A stretch of DNA of 64,000 bases from Alphaproteobacteria bacterium (GCA_947465395.1 CANIAL010000008.1:39232-103231), one strand, 5' to 3'; counted from the first letter of the stretch, positions 35,174 through 44,761 are shown. The notes: generated by a model from the letters alone, not told the origin. Made by a program: numbers and translations.

Positions 35174-38100
35174 CTAAATGCGGCCCAACAGAGTGATCGT
35201 GCCGACCTGGGTGGTGGAGCCGTGATTGCCACGCACCCAGTCATAATGCACGCCCAGGTGCCAGGTGTCGGTGCCCGCACTGAGGCCCACGCCCACCACC
35301 GCATTGCCGGTGTCCGGGTCAGGCCCGACATACGTAAAGGCATTGCCCGCCGTGGCCAGGCCGCCGGTTGATGCGAAGCCCGCCCGCAGCTTGGTGGGCG
35401 AACTCACCAGGTCATAGCGATAGGCAAGCCGCAGGTCGGGCGTGAAATTGGCGCCCAGCGCATGGAAGTTGCCGCGGAAGTCGCTGCCCAGCGCGACGCG
35501 GAGGGAATTGGCATAGTTGGGCGCGACCTGCAGGTTGAAGCCGTCGCCGCCGCCATTTTCCGTATAGCCTTCTTCGCGGCTGATCAGCCCGTCGAACGAG
35601 ATATGCGGCAGCACTTGCAACAGGCCGTAATTCAAGTTGACGCCGCCCGTGGCGCCAAAGGCGCCCAAAAGGCCAGCGCGCTTGCCCGCGGCTTCGCGCG
35701 CTTCATCACCGATCACGATGTCGCGATAGCCCTTCAAGGTGCCATAGCCAACGCTGGCGGTGGTATCCAGGAAGACGTGGCGGCCATGCCAGTCAGTATA
35801 GCCCGTCAGCATGTACCATTGCTCATTGGTCTTACTGGCACGCGGCAGGCTCTGGGTGACATCGCCCGAATAATAGGACAGCGCGCCGCCATACCAGCCG
35901 CCGCCGGCGGAGCCTGCATCCATGCCCAGCACGAAGCCGAAGCCGTGATCCTTGTAGGCGGTCAGGGAGCCGTCGGCATTCACCCGGCCCTTGTTGTTGA
36001 TGTTGGCGTAGAACTCCTCGCCCCACAAAGTCAGCTCGCCGGCTTCCTTGGCATAGGAGCGCAGCACGCGCTGTCGTGCCGCCACCGGGCCGCTGGCCTG
36101 GTCGGTGATCATGATCAGCACCTGGCGGGTGCCGCCGGAGGCATCGGGCGCGAACTGGGAAAAGACCTGCTGCGATTTCTGCTGCGAGGCGGCGATGTTG
36201 AGGCCGCTGGTGGGCTGGCCGTTGATTTTATAAACGCTGAGATTGTTGGCGATGGCCGCGCCCAGGCGGGGATCGTTGCCCAGCGCCGCAACAATGTTGG
36301 GGAACAGGGCATAGGCGTCGCCCGTCAGGCCCAGGCCCGCGGTGCCGTCGGCATTCTTCAGGCCCGGCGAACGGGGCAGGAGATTGAGGTTCAAGGTCTG
36401 GAAGCCGCCCGCCGCTGTTCCCAGGGTCAGCGGCGTAGGCGCCACCGATGTGGGTTCATCCGGATTGGCGGGAGATTCAAACAGGAACGGCACCTGGGTC
36501 TTCAAGGTGGCGTTGATGGCGTCAATGACTGTCACCTGATTGGCAATCAAGGACGGCGTCTTGATCAGGGTGATGGTCTGCACGCTGGGACTGTTGAGAC
36601 TGGCCGCCGTGCTGCCCGATGAAAGGAACGAGCCGAACTGCAGGCCGACCTTGGAATTGACTTCCAGGGTGGCGCTGGTTTGCGCCTGGATCACCGGGGT
36701 GACGGAGTTGTTGTTCTGCTGGGTGATGGTCAAGCCCAGCGTGCCGCCCGTGCGCACCGTAAAATTGTTGGCGTTCAGCGTGGGGACTGCCGCGCTGGAC
36801 GACACAAACAACTGGCCGTTATTTTCCACCTGCACGTCCAGGCCGCCGGGAGCCGCCTTTATGACGCTGTTGACATAACCGAAGCCGCCCACGTCAAGCT
36901 TGTTGCCGATACCCGAGCCGAAATCGATCAGGTTGACATCGGCGACGGGGTGCAAGCCCGATGGGTTGGACGTGATGCGCCCTGCCACGGTGGCAAAGAG
37001 ATTGGGCGTGTTGGTGAAGGCGCTGCCATTGACCAGCGTGATGGCGGCGTTGGCGTTGCCGGTATTGTCACCCAGCCCCGTGCCCGTGGTGTTGCCGACA
37101 TTGCCGACATAGAGCTTGTTGTTGCCGCCGCCGGAATTGAAAAGCACATCGCCTTCGATCAGGGCGCTGTTGTTGATGGTGGTGCCACCCGTGTTGCCGC
37201 CCGACAGGTCAATGGCGCGGGTGACGTTGATGACATAGGGCGCCGCCGCCGCGGACGGCGTCAGGACTGTAGTGCGGGCGGAAATGCGCCCAGCATTGTT
37301 GATGAATTTCACGCTACCCGACGTGTCCTGGATGGCGACGGCCGACTGGATGAAGATCGAATAGGCATTGGCCACTCTGGCGTCCGGGGAGATGGTGAGC
37401 GTGCCGATCTGGGCGGTGATGCCGCCATGCGCCAGCACGTCGATCTGGGGCACATTGGCCTGGGCGCCGATGGCCAGGCCCGTGGCGATGCCGCCGCCCA
37501 GTCCGCTGACGCCGGCCGCGATAGTGCCCTGTGTAAAGCTGTTGCTACTGATGGCCTGGCCCTGCACCACAAAGCGCGGCACGGTCGTGAATGCGCCTAT
37601 GTAGAAAGCAGTTGCGCTGAGATTAGTCGAGGTGGTGGCTTCTTTGGAAAAGGAATTGACCTGGATGCTACCGGTGTTGAGGAAGCCCACCTTGGCGGTG
37701 TTTAGGACGCCAGGTAGCGCGCCCTGGCCGGCGGGATTGGCGGCGGCGCTGGCGGAACTGAGATAAGTGAAATTGGTCGCCGAAGAACCCTGAATGGCGA
37801 AACCCACCGAACTTATGTTGGGGTCCGTGGGCTGGCCGGTGATGGTACCGCGGTTGATCACCGAAAAGCCAGGATCAACGGAATCATCCTTAGTGTTGAT
37901 GGGGCCGATAATGACCGGGCCCAGCACGCTGGCATTGGTGCTGGTGACGCTGCGCGAAGGGTCGATCAGCACGGTGGGCGAAAATATAGTACTGGAGATG
38001 TCGCCATTACTAACGATGCTGGCACTGACAGTGGAACCGTTGGAAGTGGCGGGGCCGCTATTCAGGAAACCGCCCGCGATGGAATTGGCAATGGTGACGG

Positions 38101-38932
38101 CAGAGCCGCTTTCCACATTGCCGCCCTTTCGGTTGGGGCTGTAGGTGCCGGTGGCAGTGATGGCGCCCGCATTGGTAAAGCTGCCGAAAGAATTGGCCAC
38201 CGTGCAGCCTGAACCAGCGCCGGGGGCGCAGGCGCTGATGGCGCCCAGGATGGCAATGCCGCGGCCCTGGTTGCCTTCCACATTCAGGGTAGAGCTAGAG
38301 GAAATCCGCACATTGCCATTGACGGCGCCGTCAATTTCGATGGCGGTGGTGCCAGACTGCTGCGAATTCTTGGCAGGTGTGAGCGACATGGTGCCGCCTA
38401 GGTTTATGTCGCCGCCGACGGTAGTGCCCTTGGTCAGCGCAAAAATATAGGCATTATCGCCCTCCACGACGAAGGTGGAGCCGGAATTGGCGGCGCTGCC
38501 AAAAGTGGTGACGAACGGCACCAAGCTGATGGAGCCAAAATAGGTATGGCCGCCATGGACCAGGATGCCGGTCTTGCCGCTGCCATTGCCACTCAGATCC
38601 ACGCTGCCAATATTTACTAGGCCATTGCCACTGGGATTGAGGTCGCCTGCGGCGGTGTCAATATCGAACCCGATGGCGCCGTCATTTCCGGTGTTGGAGA
38701 TCGCGCCGGAATTGGTGACGAAGTTGCCGCTATTGAAGATTACGGCCGGCCCAAGCTGGCGCATACTGATGCCGCCACTGGCGTCAATCGTCAAATCGCC
38801 GGTGGTGGATGTCGACTGGGTGGTGTTGACGGTTTTGGAAATCTCGGTGGCGGCCGAAACGGCACGGCCCGCGAAAGGCGTCGCCAGCAGAGCGGCCGCA
38901 GCGGCGGACAGCATCAGGCGGTGCTTGGTCAA
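35174..38932 (-). CDS. Large autotransporter (type Va secretion) protein
   Basis: 1252 aa. A signal peptide ends near GRAVSA (about 27). The passenger (about 30-960) is rich in Gly, Asn, Ser and Thr, with repeated short strands such as NSGAI-, NTGSIQVNSF and NRGTI-, the look of a right-handed beta-helix. The C-terminal autotransporter barrel (about 975-1252) includes GGWYGGALSYYSGDV, YRYDLVSSPTKLRAGF and WHLGVHYDWVRGNHG, and ends in LLGRI rather than Phe. Adhesion or surface-layer roles are usual for this class; no catalytic passenger motif was found. Confidence 0.9.
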   Translation of the reverse strand: MTKHRLMLSAAAAALLATPFAGRAVSAATEISKTVNTTQSTSTTGDLTIDASGGISMRQLGPAVIFNSGNFVTNSGAISNTGNDGAIGFDIDTAAGDLNPSGNGLVNIGSVDLSGNGSGKTGILVHGGHTYFGSISLVPFVTTFGSAANSGSTFVVEGDNAYIFALTKGTTVGGDINLGGTMSLTPAKNSQQSGTTAIEIDGAVNGNVRISSSSTLNVEGNQGRGIAILGAISACAPGAGSGCTVANSFGSFTNAGAITATGTYSPNRKGGNVESGSAVTIANSIAGGFLNSGPATSNGSTVSASIVSNGDISSTIFSPTVLIDPSRSVTSTNASVLGPVIIGPINTKDDSVDPGFSVINRGTITGQPTDPNISSVGFAIQGSSATNFTYLSSASAAANPAGQGALPGVLNTAKVGFLNTGSIQVNSFSKEATTSTNLSATAFYIGAFTTVPRFVVQGQAISSNSFTQGTIAAGVSGLGGGIATGLAIGAQANVPQIDVLAHGGITAQIGTLTISPDARVANAYSIFIQSAVAIQDTSGSVKFINNAGRISARTTVLTPSAAAAPYVINVTRAIDLSGGNTGGTTINNSALIEGDVLFNSGGGNNKLYVGNVGNTTGTGLGDNTGNANAAITLVNGSAFTNTPNLFATVAGRITSNPSGLHPVADVNLIDFGSGIGNKLDVGGFGYVNSVIKAAPGGLDVQVENNGQLFVSSSAAVPTLNANNFTVRTGGTLGLTITQQNNNSVTPVIQAQTSATLEVNSKVGLQFGSFLSSGSTAASLNSPSVQTITLIKTPSLIANQVTVIDAINATLKTQVPFLFESPANPDEPTSVAPTPLTLGTAAGGFQTLNLNLLPRSPGLKNADGTAGLGLTGDAYALFPNIVAALGNDPRLGAAIANNLSVYKINGQPTSGLNIAASQQKSQQVFSQFAPDASGGTRQVLIMITDQASGPVAARQRVLRSYAKEAGELTLWGEEFYANINNKGRVNADGSLTAYKDHGFGFVLGMDAGSAGGGWYGGALSYYSGDVTQSLPRASKTNEQWYMLTGYTDWHGRHVFLDTTASVGYGTLKGYRDIVIGDEAREAAGKRAGLLGAFGATGGVNLNYGLLQVLPHISFDGLISREEGYTENGGGDGFNLQVAPNYANSLRVALGSDFRGNFHALGANFTPDLRLAYRYDLVSSPTKLRAGFASTGGLATAGNAFTYVGPDPDTGNAVVGVGLSAGTDTWHLGVHYDWVRGNHGSTTQVGTITLLGRI

Positions 38933-39166
38933 AATCCAACCTCTTAATTATGTGTCACCGGCCGGGGCCGCCGAATAACCGATTCCGGGGTTCATGGCTG
39001 GGCGAAAGCCAGCCCGGCTGCCCGAAAGCGGCCAGAACCCGTCCCGGCCCGCCTTTGTACCCGCCCAGCGCCCCGGTTCAACAGCAAATTTTGCCTTTTT
39101 AATCAGGTGTTAGCCCGGTCAGGGCCAGAATGGCCGGTGAAAAATGCTTAACCCGAGCGCCCGTCC

Positions 39167-40435
39167 ATGACCAAGGCCCGCCACACCGGCTCTGCCAAGC
39201 TGACCCAGAAGGATGTCAGCGCCGCGGTCGCGCGCCATGAGATGCTCTATTCCGGCCGTGTTGGCGGGGCGCGGGCTACCTTTGCCTTCTGCGACCTGTC
39301 GGGCCTGGACCTGGCGGGACGGAACCTTGCCGATTCCGATTTCACGGGCGCCATCCTGGAGGAAACCAATTTTTCCGGCGCGCGCCTGGATTCAGCCAGC
39401 TTTTTCGGCGCCGACCTGCGCCGCGCCAATCTTTCCAACGCCAGCGTCCGACGCGGCGACCTGCGCGGCGCTTCCCTGCGCGGCGCCAACATGATCGGCA
39501 CGGATCTGTATGAAGCCGATTTCCGTGAAGGCACGATTGCCGAGAAGGACCGCTACGGGAACCTGAAAGTCCTGCAGCATGACCTGGGTCCGTCGGAACT
39601 TCCTTCGGCCATGCTCAATTCCGCCAACCTGGAGCGCGCCAAGATGACGGGCGCCATGGCAGTACAGGCCGATTTCACCGATGCGGTGATGAAGGGCTGC
39701 CGCCTCACCCGCGCCAATTTGCGCCAGGCGCGGCTGTCGGGCGCCAACCTTGAAAATGCCGACCTGTCAGGCTGCAATCTAACCGGCGCGGATCTGGGCG
39801 GCGCGATTCTGATTGGCGCGCGGCTGGACCTTGCCAACACCCATGGCGCGGATCTTTCCAAGGCGCTGATGGAAGTCAGCGCGCCCGATCCGGTGGAAAC
39901 GCTGCGCCTGGAAGATTTGCTGGAAGCCCATGGCCGCTGGGCCGAGACGGATGGCCGCGAAGGCCGCCCCGCTGATTTCACCGGCATGGATTTGCGCAAT
40001 GTGAAGAAGCTGGCGCACCGCACGCTCACGGCGCTGATCGCGCCGAATGCGCTTTTATACGGCGTCAATCTGGAAGGCGCCTCGCTCCAGGGCAGCAACC
40101 TGGCGGGCGCGGATTTGCGTTCGGCCAAGCTCAGTGGCGCGGATTTGCGCGGCGTCAATTTCTCGGGCGCCAAGCTCAACCATGCCGATCTGCGCGATGC
40201 CAAGCTGGGGCCGCTGCTGATTTCCGACGCCAGGCTGTTGCCGGCGCGTCTGGACAATGCTGAAGCCCGCTATGCCGATTTCCGGGGCGCGGATTTGCGC
40301 CGCGTGCGCATGGGCGGCAGCGATCTGTCCTATGCAAACCTGACCGGTGCGGACATCCGCGACACCGACATGGCAGGTGCGGAGCTTTCGGGGTGTAAAC
40401 TTCCGCTCCAATTTGCCGATGCGGCCACTGCTTAA
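39167..40435 (+). CDS. Pentapeptide-repeat protein
   Basis: 422 aa. After a short N-terminal segment (KLTQKDVSAAVARHEMLYSGRVGG), residues about 42-130, 145-235 and 300-410 consist of A(D/N)LXX repeats (for example ADLRRANLSNASV and ADLRGVNFSGAKL), which fold as a square right-handed beta-helix. A non-repeat insert with EDLLEAHGRWAETDGR (about 245-275) splits the helix. No signal peptide or membrane span. Such proteins mimic DNA or act as scaffolds; the role here is unknown. The stop overlaps that of the next, convergent gene. Confidence 0.9.
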   Translation: MTKARHTGSAKLTQKDVSAAVARHEMLYSGRVGGARATFAFCDLSGLDLAGRNLADSDFTGAILEETNFSGARLDSASFFGADLRRANLSNASVRRGDLRGASLRGANMIGTDLYEADFREGTIAEKDRYGNLKVLQHDLGPSELPSAMLNSANLERAKMTGAMAVQADFTDAVMKGCRLTRANLRQARLSGANLENADLSGCNLTGADLGGAILIGARLDLANTHGADLSKALMEVSAPDPVETLRLEDLLEAHGRWAETDGREGRPADFTGMDLRNVKKLAHRTLTALIAPNALLYGVNLEGASLQGSNLAGADLRSAKLSGADLRGVNFSGAKLNHADLRDAKLGPLLISDARLLPARLDNAEARYADFRGADLRRVRMGGSDLSYANLTGADIRDTDMAGAELSGCKLPLQFADAATA

Positions 40436-41316
40436 GCGGAAACCACGCCCGCCCTTGCCGTCTTGCTTCGGATGAACTGACCCAGCCGGGACAGCGATAC
40501 CGCGGCTTCGTTTGAACCAGCGTCCATCTGGAAAAGATGGCCCATGCGGTCATAGATTTCCACGCTCACAGGCGTCTGGGCTTCCGCGGCGCGGTCACCC
40601 AGCTTGGACGCGTCATCGCGCAATATCTCTGTCGCGCCCGCATGCACCATGATGGGCGGAAAATCCTTGAGGTTGGCGAAGGCGGGCGAAGCATAGGCGT
40701 CGGCGGGATTGTTCTTTTTCAAATAATGCCGCGCGCACTGGAACAGCGTCTCCCAGTCCAGCGATGCGTCCGCGTCCTGGTTGGTGAGCAGCGACCAGCC
40801 CGACAGGGTCAAATCCGCCCAGGGCGACAACGCCACCAGGCCCGCTGGCATGGCCAGCCCGGCATTGCGGATGGCCAGCGCCACGGCAAAGGCGAGTCCC
40901 CCGCCCGAACCGTCACCGGCCAGGACAATGCTTTGCGCAGCGACGCCAGATGCCAGCAGCGCACGATAGGCATCTATGCCGTCGCGCACAGGGGCGGGAA
41001 ACACACAGTCGGGCGCCAGGCGATAGCGCACGGCAAAGGCAGAGGCCTCCCCCGCCTCGGCCAGTTTTCCGATCAGGGCGCGGTGGCTTTGCGGCGATCC
41101 CGCCAGAAAGCCGCCGCCATGGAAATACAGAAGTGTGCGGCCGGGGGCGGCGCGCGCATGGCGCGTCCATTCGCCATGGATGGGCCCAAGCTGGCCGGGC
41201 TGGAACTCCAGCGCCGCCGATGGCTCGCCCAGCCGCGCGAACACGCTTTCAAAACGCGCTTTCAGCGTCTCAAGGTCGCCCACGGGGGCCTTGCGGGTCT
41301 GGGTCCATAACGCCAT
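40432..41316 (-). CDS. HSL-type alpha/beta hydrolase with altered nucleophile elbow
   Basis: 294 aa. The oxyanion motif HGGGF (66-70) and cap place it in the hormone-sensitive-lipase esterase family. The nucleophile elbow, normally G-D-S-A-G-G, reads G-D-G-S-G-G (134-139), so by alignment the catalytic Ser has become Gly136 and the next residue is Ser137. The late acidic and His region (HAGATEILRDD and YDRMGHLFQM) is intact. It may be inactive or use Ser137. It is convergent with the pentapeptide gene (4-base overlap). Confidence 0.85.
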   Translation of the reverse strand: MALWTQTRKAPVGDLETLKARFESVFARLGEPSAALEFQPGQLGPIHGEWTRHARAAPGRTLLYFHGGGFLAGSPQSHRALIGKLAEAGEASAFAVRYRLAPDCVFPAPVRDGIDAYRALLASGVAAQSIVLAGDGSGGGLAFAVALAIRNAGLAMPAGLVALSPWADLTLSGWSLLTNQDADASLDWETLFQCARHYLKKNNPADAYASPAFANLKDFPPIMVHAGATEILRDDASKLGDRAAEAQTPVSVEIYDRMGHLFQMDAGSNEAAVSLSRLGQFIRSKTARAGVVSA

Positions 41317-41409
41317 GGCCCGAGCCTAGCAAAAGCGGCGTCAACATAAAGAGCCACCGGCGAAGAGTGCCCCCGCCGGCGGTGGTTTGTGCTTTTACGG
41401 TTTACGCGA

Positions 41410-41865
41410 TCAGGCCGCCTTTTGGACCGCCTTGATCACCGGGTCATTGCCATTAATCGCAATGCGGCGGGGCTTTTTCTCTTCCGGCACGATGCGGGTC
41501 AGCGCGATGCGCAGTAGTCCGTTTTCCAGCACGGCGCCGGTCACTTCCACATGTTCGGCAAGCTGGAAGCTGCGGGTAAAGGCGCGCCCGGCAATGCCCT
41601 GGTGCAGGTAAGCGGGCTTGGCCCCATCTTCTCGAGACAGGTCGTCGCGCTTGCCGGTGACGGTGAGGACGCCGTCATGGACCTCGATGCCAAGGTCCTT
41701 TTCGGCAAAGCCGGCCACGGCCACAGTGACGCCGTAATTATTCTCGTCGGTACGCTCGATATTGTAGGGCGGATAGCCCTGGGCGGTATCGGCGCTGTCG
41801 AGCAGGTCCAGCAGCCGGTCGAAGCCGACGGTGGTGCGGAAAAAAGGCGAATAATCGAGACGCAT
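41410..41865 (-). CDS. Small heat-shock protein, Hsp20/IbpA type
   Basis: 151 aa from the ATG at 41865, preceded by TTGGAGGTTG. The N-terminus MRLDYSPFFRTTVGFDRLLDLL is typical of IbpA-like proteins. The alpha-crystallin domain (about 36-130) has YPPYNIERTDENNYGVTVAVAGF and the ENGLLRIAL groove motif, and a basic C-terminal tail follows. It holds unfolding proteins for refolding by other chaperones. A heat-shock-type promoter and a leader that can pair with the ribosome site lie upstream. Confidence 0.92.
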   Translation of the reverse strand: MRLDYSPFFRTTVGFDRLLDLLDSADTAQGYPPYNIERTDENNYGVTVAVAGFAEKDLGIEVHDGVLTVTGKRDDLSREDGAKPAYLHQGIAGRAFTRSFQLAEHVEVTGAVLENGLLRIALTRIVPEEKKPRRIAINGNDPVIKAVQKAA

Positions 41866-41947
41866 GGTGACAACCTCCAAAAAAGCGTTGTTGCCGCGCC
41901 CACAAGAACGCGGGCTCAGGTGCGGATCGCCCCCGGAACAGGCCAGA

Positions 41948-41974
41948 GATAAGGCGGGCAAAATTGCCTTCAAG
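41948..41974 (-). promoter_or_regulatory. Putative sigma-32-type promoter of the small heat-shock gene
   Basis: On the minus strand CTTGAA (41969-41974), a 15-base spacer and CTTATC (41948-41953) resemble alphaproteobacterial heat-shock promoters. It would give a leader of about 75 bases. Confidence 0.4.
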
Positions 41975-42043
41975 GCGCTGGCCCTCGCAAAAATTTGCGG
42001 CTTCGACCCTTGAAAAATGCGGCTTGAAGAATAGAGGTGGCGC

Positions 42044-42982
42044 ATGGTTCCGGCCGCACAATGTTTCACGCCCATTGCCGTCAGTGACGCGGGCCCACGC
42101 CTGCGCTGCGGGGTGTTCGAGGTGGAAGAGGCGCGTGGGGTCTGCGTCCTTCTCAACGGCCAGACCGAGTTCATCGAGAAGTATTTCGAGGTGATTGACG
42201 AACTCCGCCAACGCGGCCTTGCTGTGGTGGCGATGGACTGGCGCGGCCAGGGTGGATCACAGCGGCTCTTGCCCGATCCCCTGAAAGCGCATGTGGAGGA
42301 TTTCGCGCATTATGATTCCGACCTGGACGCGCTGATCGAAAAGCTGGCGCGCCCGCTGGCGCAAAAACTGGGCGTTCCCATGCTGGCCATGGCCCATTCC
42401 ATGGGCGGGCATCTGCTGGTGCGCCGGTTGCATGACCGGCAGGGCGAGTTCGCCTTTGCCGCCTTGTGCGCGCCCATGATCGTGATCCAGCCACGCGGCA
42501 CGCCCTGGTGGGTGGTGGAAAAGCTGTCGCGCTTCATCAATCGCCATGCGCCTTCCACCGAATTCGTCTGGGGCATGGCAAAGCGCGACCAGCGCACGCT
42601 TCCCTTTGCAGCCAATATCGTGACGTCGGACCCGTTGCGGTATGCGCGCACCCGCGATTTCCTGATCGCCCATTCGGACCTGCGGGTAGCGGGTCCTACC
42701 TGGGGCTGGCTGGGCGCGGCGCTGGGCTCCATCGCGCTGCTGCATTCCGACGGCTATGCCGAAGCCATCACCACGCCGACATTGCTGCTGGCAGCGGGCC
42801 ATGACCAGGTCTGTGACAGCGATGCCCTGGCCCGCTTTGGCGCGCGCATGCCCAATGCCCGCCTGGTTTGCATCGCGGGCGCCGAGCATGAAATCCTGAT
42901 GGAGCGCGATGTCTTCCGCGCCCAGCTCTGGGCTGCACTTGACGACTTCATGGCAGACATAACGAAACGCCCCCGCGTTTGA
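42044..42982 (+). CDS. Alpha/beta hydrolase, lysophospholipase-like
   Basis: 312 aa, starting just after AGAGGTGG. An oxyanion region (VCVLLNGQTEFIEKYFEVIDELRQRG) and DWRGQGGS are typical of the monoglyceride lipase/PldB (Hydrolase_4) group. The nucleophile is S119 in AHSMGG, the acid is in LLLAAGHDQVCD and the His in GAEHEILME. It probably cleaves acyl groups from lysophospholipids or monoglycerides. It is divergent from the heat-shock gene. Confidence 0.88.
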   Translation: MVPAAQCFTPIAVSDAGPRLRCGVFEVEEARGVCVLLNGQTEFIEKYFEVIDELRQRGLAVVAMDWRGQGGSQRLLPDPLKAHVEDFAHYDSDLDALIEKLARPLAQKLGVPMLAMAHSMGGHLLVRRLHDRQGEFAFAALCAPMIVIQPRGTPWWVVEKLSRFINRHAPSTEFVWGMAKRDQRTLPFAANIVTSDPLRYARTRDFLIAHSDLRVAGPTWGWLGAALGSIALLHSDGYAEAITTPTLLLAAGHDQVCDSDALARFGARMPNARLVCIAGAEHEILMERDVFRAQLWAALDDFMADITKRPRV

Positions 42983-42993
42983 GCGCGGGGGCG
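42968..42993 (-). terminator. GC-rich terminator between convergent genes
   Basis: A perfect 10-bp stem CGCCCCCGCG/CGCGGGGGCG encloses the stop codon of the plus-strand hydrolase. TTTCGTT follows on the minus strand, so it mainly serves the Pro-rich protein gene. Confidence 0.65.
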
Positions 42994-43015
42994 CTGGTTC
43001 CGAAAACTTTCGGTC

Positions 43016-43768
43016 CTATTGCTGGACCGGCTGCTCCGGAACGATCTGGCCAGTGGCCGGGGGCGTAGCGGATTGGGGCTGCGCCTCGGTGGGAGCGGCA
43101 GGCGAAGGGGTGGCCTGCTGCTGCGGCTGCTGGATGGCCGGGACCGGCTGGGTGTCGGTCTGGTCCGGGGTCGGCTGGATGATGGTGTCAGGCGCAGCCG
43201 GGGTCGGCAATGCGGCCACCGACGAAGACGGGGGCGCCGGCGGTGTCGGCAGTTGCTGCGCCATGTCATTGGGCGTGGTCGCCATCGCATCAGCCGGAGC
43301 CTCCTTGGGCACCTTCACGCGGGGCGCAGCAGAAAGCCGCGTGGGCGCAGGCGTTGCCACCGGGGCAGAAGCCGCCACGTCCGGCGCGGCCGATGAGGCG
43401 TCCGGCGTGGTTGCCTGTTCCGCCAGCTGCGGCGCAGGCGCGGGCGGCGGCGCCTTGGCGATCACCTGGACGGGCGCGGCCTGCTGGGGCTGATGCATGT
43501 AGGTCGTGTAGCCATAGAAGCCGGCAGCGCCCAGCAACAGGGCAGCGGCGACGCCGCCCAGGATCATGCCGCGGCTGCTGGATTCGTCTTCTTCCTGTTC
43601 TTCCATCTTGTGAAAGGCGGCCATGTCCGCAGTTTCGTCATGGATGATGACGGGTTCGCTGATGAAGCCATCTTCGCGGTCTATCGTGCGAATCGCTTCG
43701 TAACGACCGGTTTCGGAAATCGGAGCGGCATCAGAGCCGGTCCAGATACTGTCGCGCATGTCTGCCAT
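43016..43768 (-). CDS. Pro/Ala-rich single-pass membrane protein
   Basis: 250 aa, not recognised. A soluble acidic N-terminus (1-65, with EEQEEDESS) precedes one membrane helix (about 68-88), then an extended Pro/Ala/Gln/Thr-rich tail (90-250) with no folded-domain signal. This resembles cell-envelope linkers of the TonB or SPOR-anchor sort, but no SPOR domain is seen. It has its own terminator. Confidence 0.65.
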   Translation of the reverse strand: MADMRDSIWTGSDAAPISETGRYEAIRTIDREDGFISEPVIIHDETADMAAFHKMEEQEEDESSSRGMILGGVAAALLLGAAGFYGYTTYMHQPQQAAPVQVIAKAPPPAPAPQLAEQATTPDASSAAPDVAASAPVATPAPTRLSAAPRVKVPKEAPADAMATTPNDMAQQLPTPPAPPSSSVAALPTPAAPDTIIQPTPDQTDTQPVPAIQQPQQQATPSPAAPTEAQPQSATPPATGQIVPEQPVQQ

Positions 43769-43878
43769 TTCAAGTCCCTGCCTGTTCGGATTGCAGAGAG
43801 AAAACGGCCGGTGTCTGAATTTGGTTGCGATATCTTTGTAAGAAAGGCCACTTTAAGGCAGCAAAATGGCACCTTGCC

Positions 43879-44667
43879 TTACTTCAACAGTTCCATGACT
43901 TGCTCGTGCAACGCCCTGTCGCCAACGGCCAAAATGCTTTTGCCGGAAATCGGCGTGCCGCCGTCCCAGGATGTAATGACGCCGCCCGCCCCTTCAATCA
44001 GCGGCATCAGGGCGGCCACGTCCCATTCGTGAAAGCCCGCCTCGATGATCACGTCCACGAAACCCAGCGCCATGGCCGCGAAGAGATAACAGTCGCCGCC
44101 ATAACGGGTGAGGCGCGCAGCCTTGCTGACACGCTGGAACGCGGCGGACTGGTCCGCCGTGAAATAAGACGTGCCGGGATCGGTGCAGCAGACCACTGCG
44201 TCTTTCAATTCGGCGCAGGCGCGGGTCTTCAAGAGCGTGCGCTTTTCGCCCTCGATCAACACGCTGCGGCCATTCACGCCAAGAAATCGTTCGCCCAGCA
44301 CCGGCTGGTCCAGGATGCCCAACACCGGCGCGCCGTCTTTTTCCAGCGCAATCAAACAGCCCCATTCATGGCGCCCGGTGATGAAGGCGCGGGTGCCGTC
44401 CACCGGGTCCAGCACCCAGCGCCAGCCGGATGTGCCCTGCTTCTCGCCATACTCTTCGCCCAGGATGGCGTCGTCGGGACGTTCGCGGTCAATGATGGCG
44501 CGGATGGCGCGCTCGGCGCCCTTGTCCGCTTCCGTCACCGGGTCAAAGGCATGCACGCCCTGCTTGTGCGTCACCGCAATGGGGCTGCGGAAATGCGGGC
44601 GGATCACCGCCCCGGCCGCGTCGGCCAGCCGGTGTGCAAAGCCGATCAGTTTCTCGTCCACGCTCAC
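43879..44667 (-). CDS. hisN: Inositol-monophosphatase superfamily phosphatase, histidinol-phosphatase-like
   Basis: 262 aa from a GTG at 44667; the open frame extends further but crosses a GC-only palindrome and lacks homology. DPVTEADKGAER and LGEEYG supply metal ligands, WVLDPVDGTRAFITG is the core metal/catalytic motif, and EWDVAALMPLIEGAGG is the C-terminal metal site. RAFITG followed by WGCLIAL is the HisN-type variant, so histidinol-phosphate is the likely substrate. Inositol-1-phosphate remains possible. No other his genes are adjacent. Confidence 0.8.
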   Translation of the reverse strand: MSVDEKLIGFAHRLADAAGAVIRPHFRSPIAVTHKQGVHAFDPVTEADKGAERAIRAIIDRERPDDAILGEEYGEKQGTSGWRWVLDPVDGTRAFITGRHEWGCLIALEKDGAPVLGILDQPVLGERFLGVNGRSVLIEGEKRTLLKTRACAELKDAVVCCTDPGTSYFTADQSAAFQRVSKAARLTRYGGDCYLFAAMALGFVDVIIEAGFHEWDVAALMPLIEGAGGVITSWDGGTPISGKSILAVGDRALHEQVMELLK

Positions 44668-44719
44668 CTGTCCCCATCCTTTCCACGCGCCGTCACGCAA
44701 AGGCGGCGCGAAAACGCCT

Positions 44720-44761
44720 GCGCCTGTCCGCGCGGCGCGCCGCGCGCCGCGGCACAGGCGC
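44720..44761. repeat. 42-bp GC-only palindrome upstream of the phosphatase
   Basis: GCGCCTGT and ACAGGCGC flank a self-complementary core of only C and G. It would form a very stable cruciform or RNA hairpin about 50 bases before the phosphatase start. Confidence 0.75.

Noticed and set aside
35174..38932. Possible tandem-repeat or CRISPR-like pattern in the autotransporter gene
   Set aside because: The repetition is at protein level (Asn/Gly/Ser-rich strands), with no regularly spaced identical DNA repeats.
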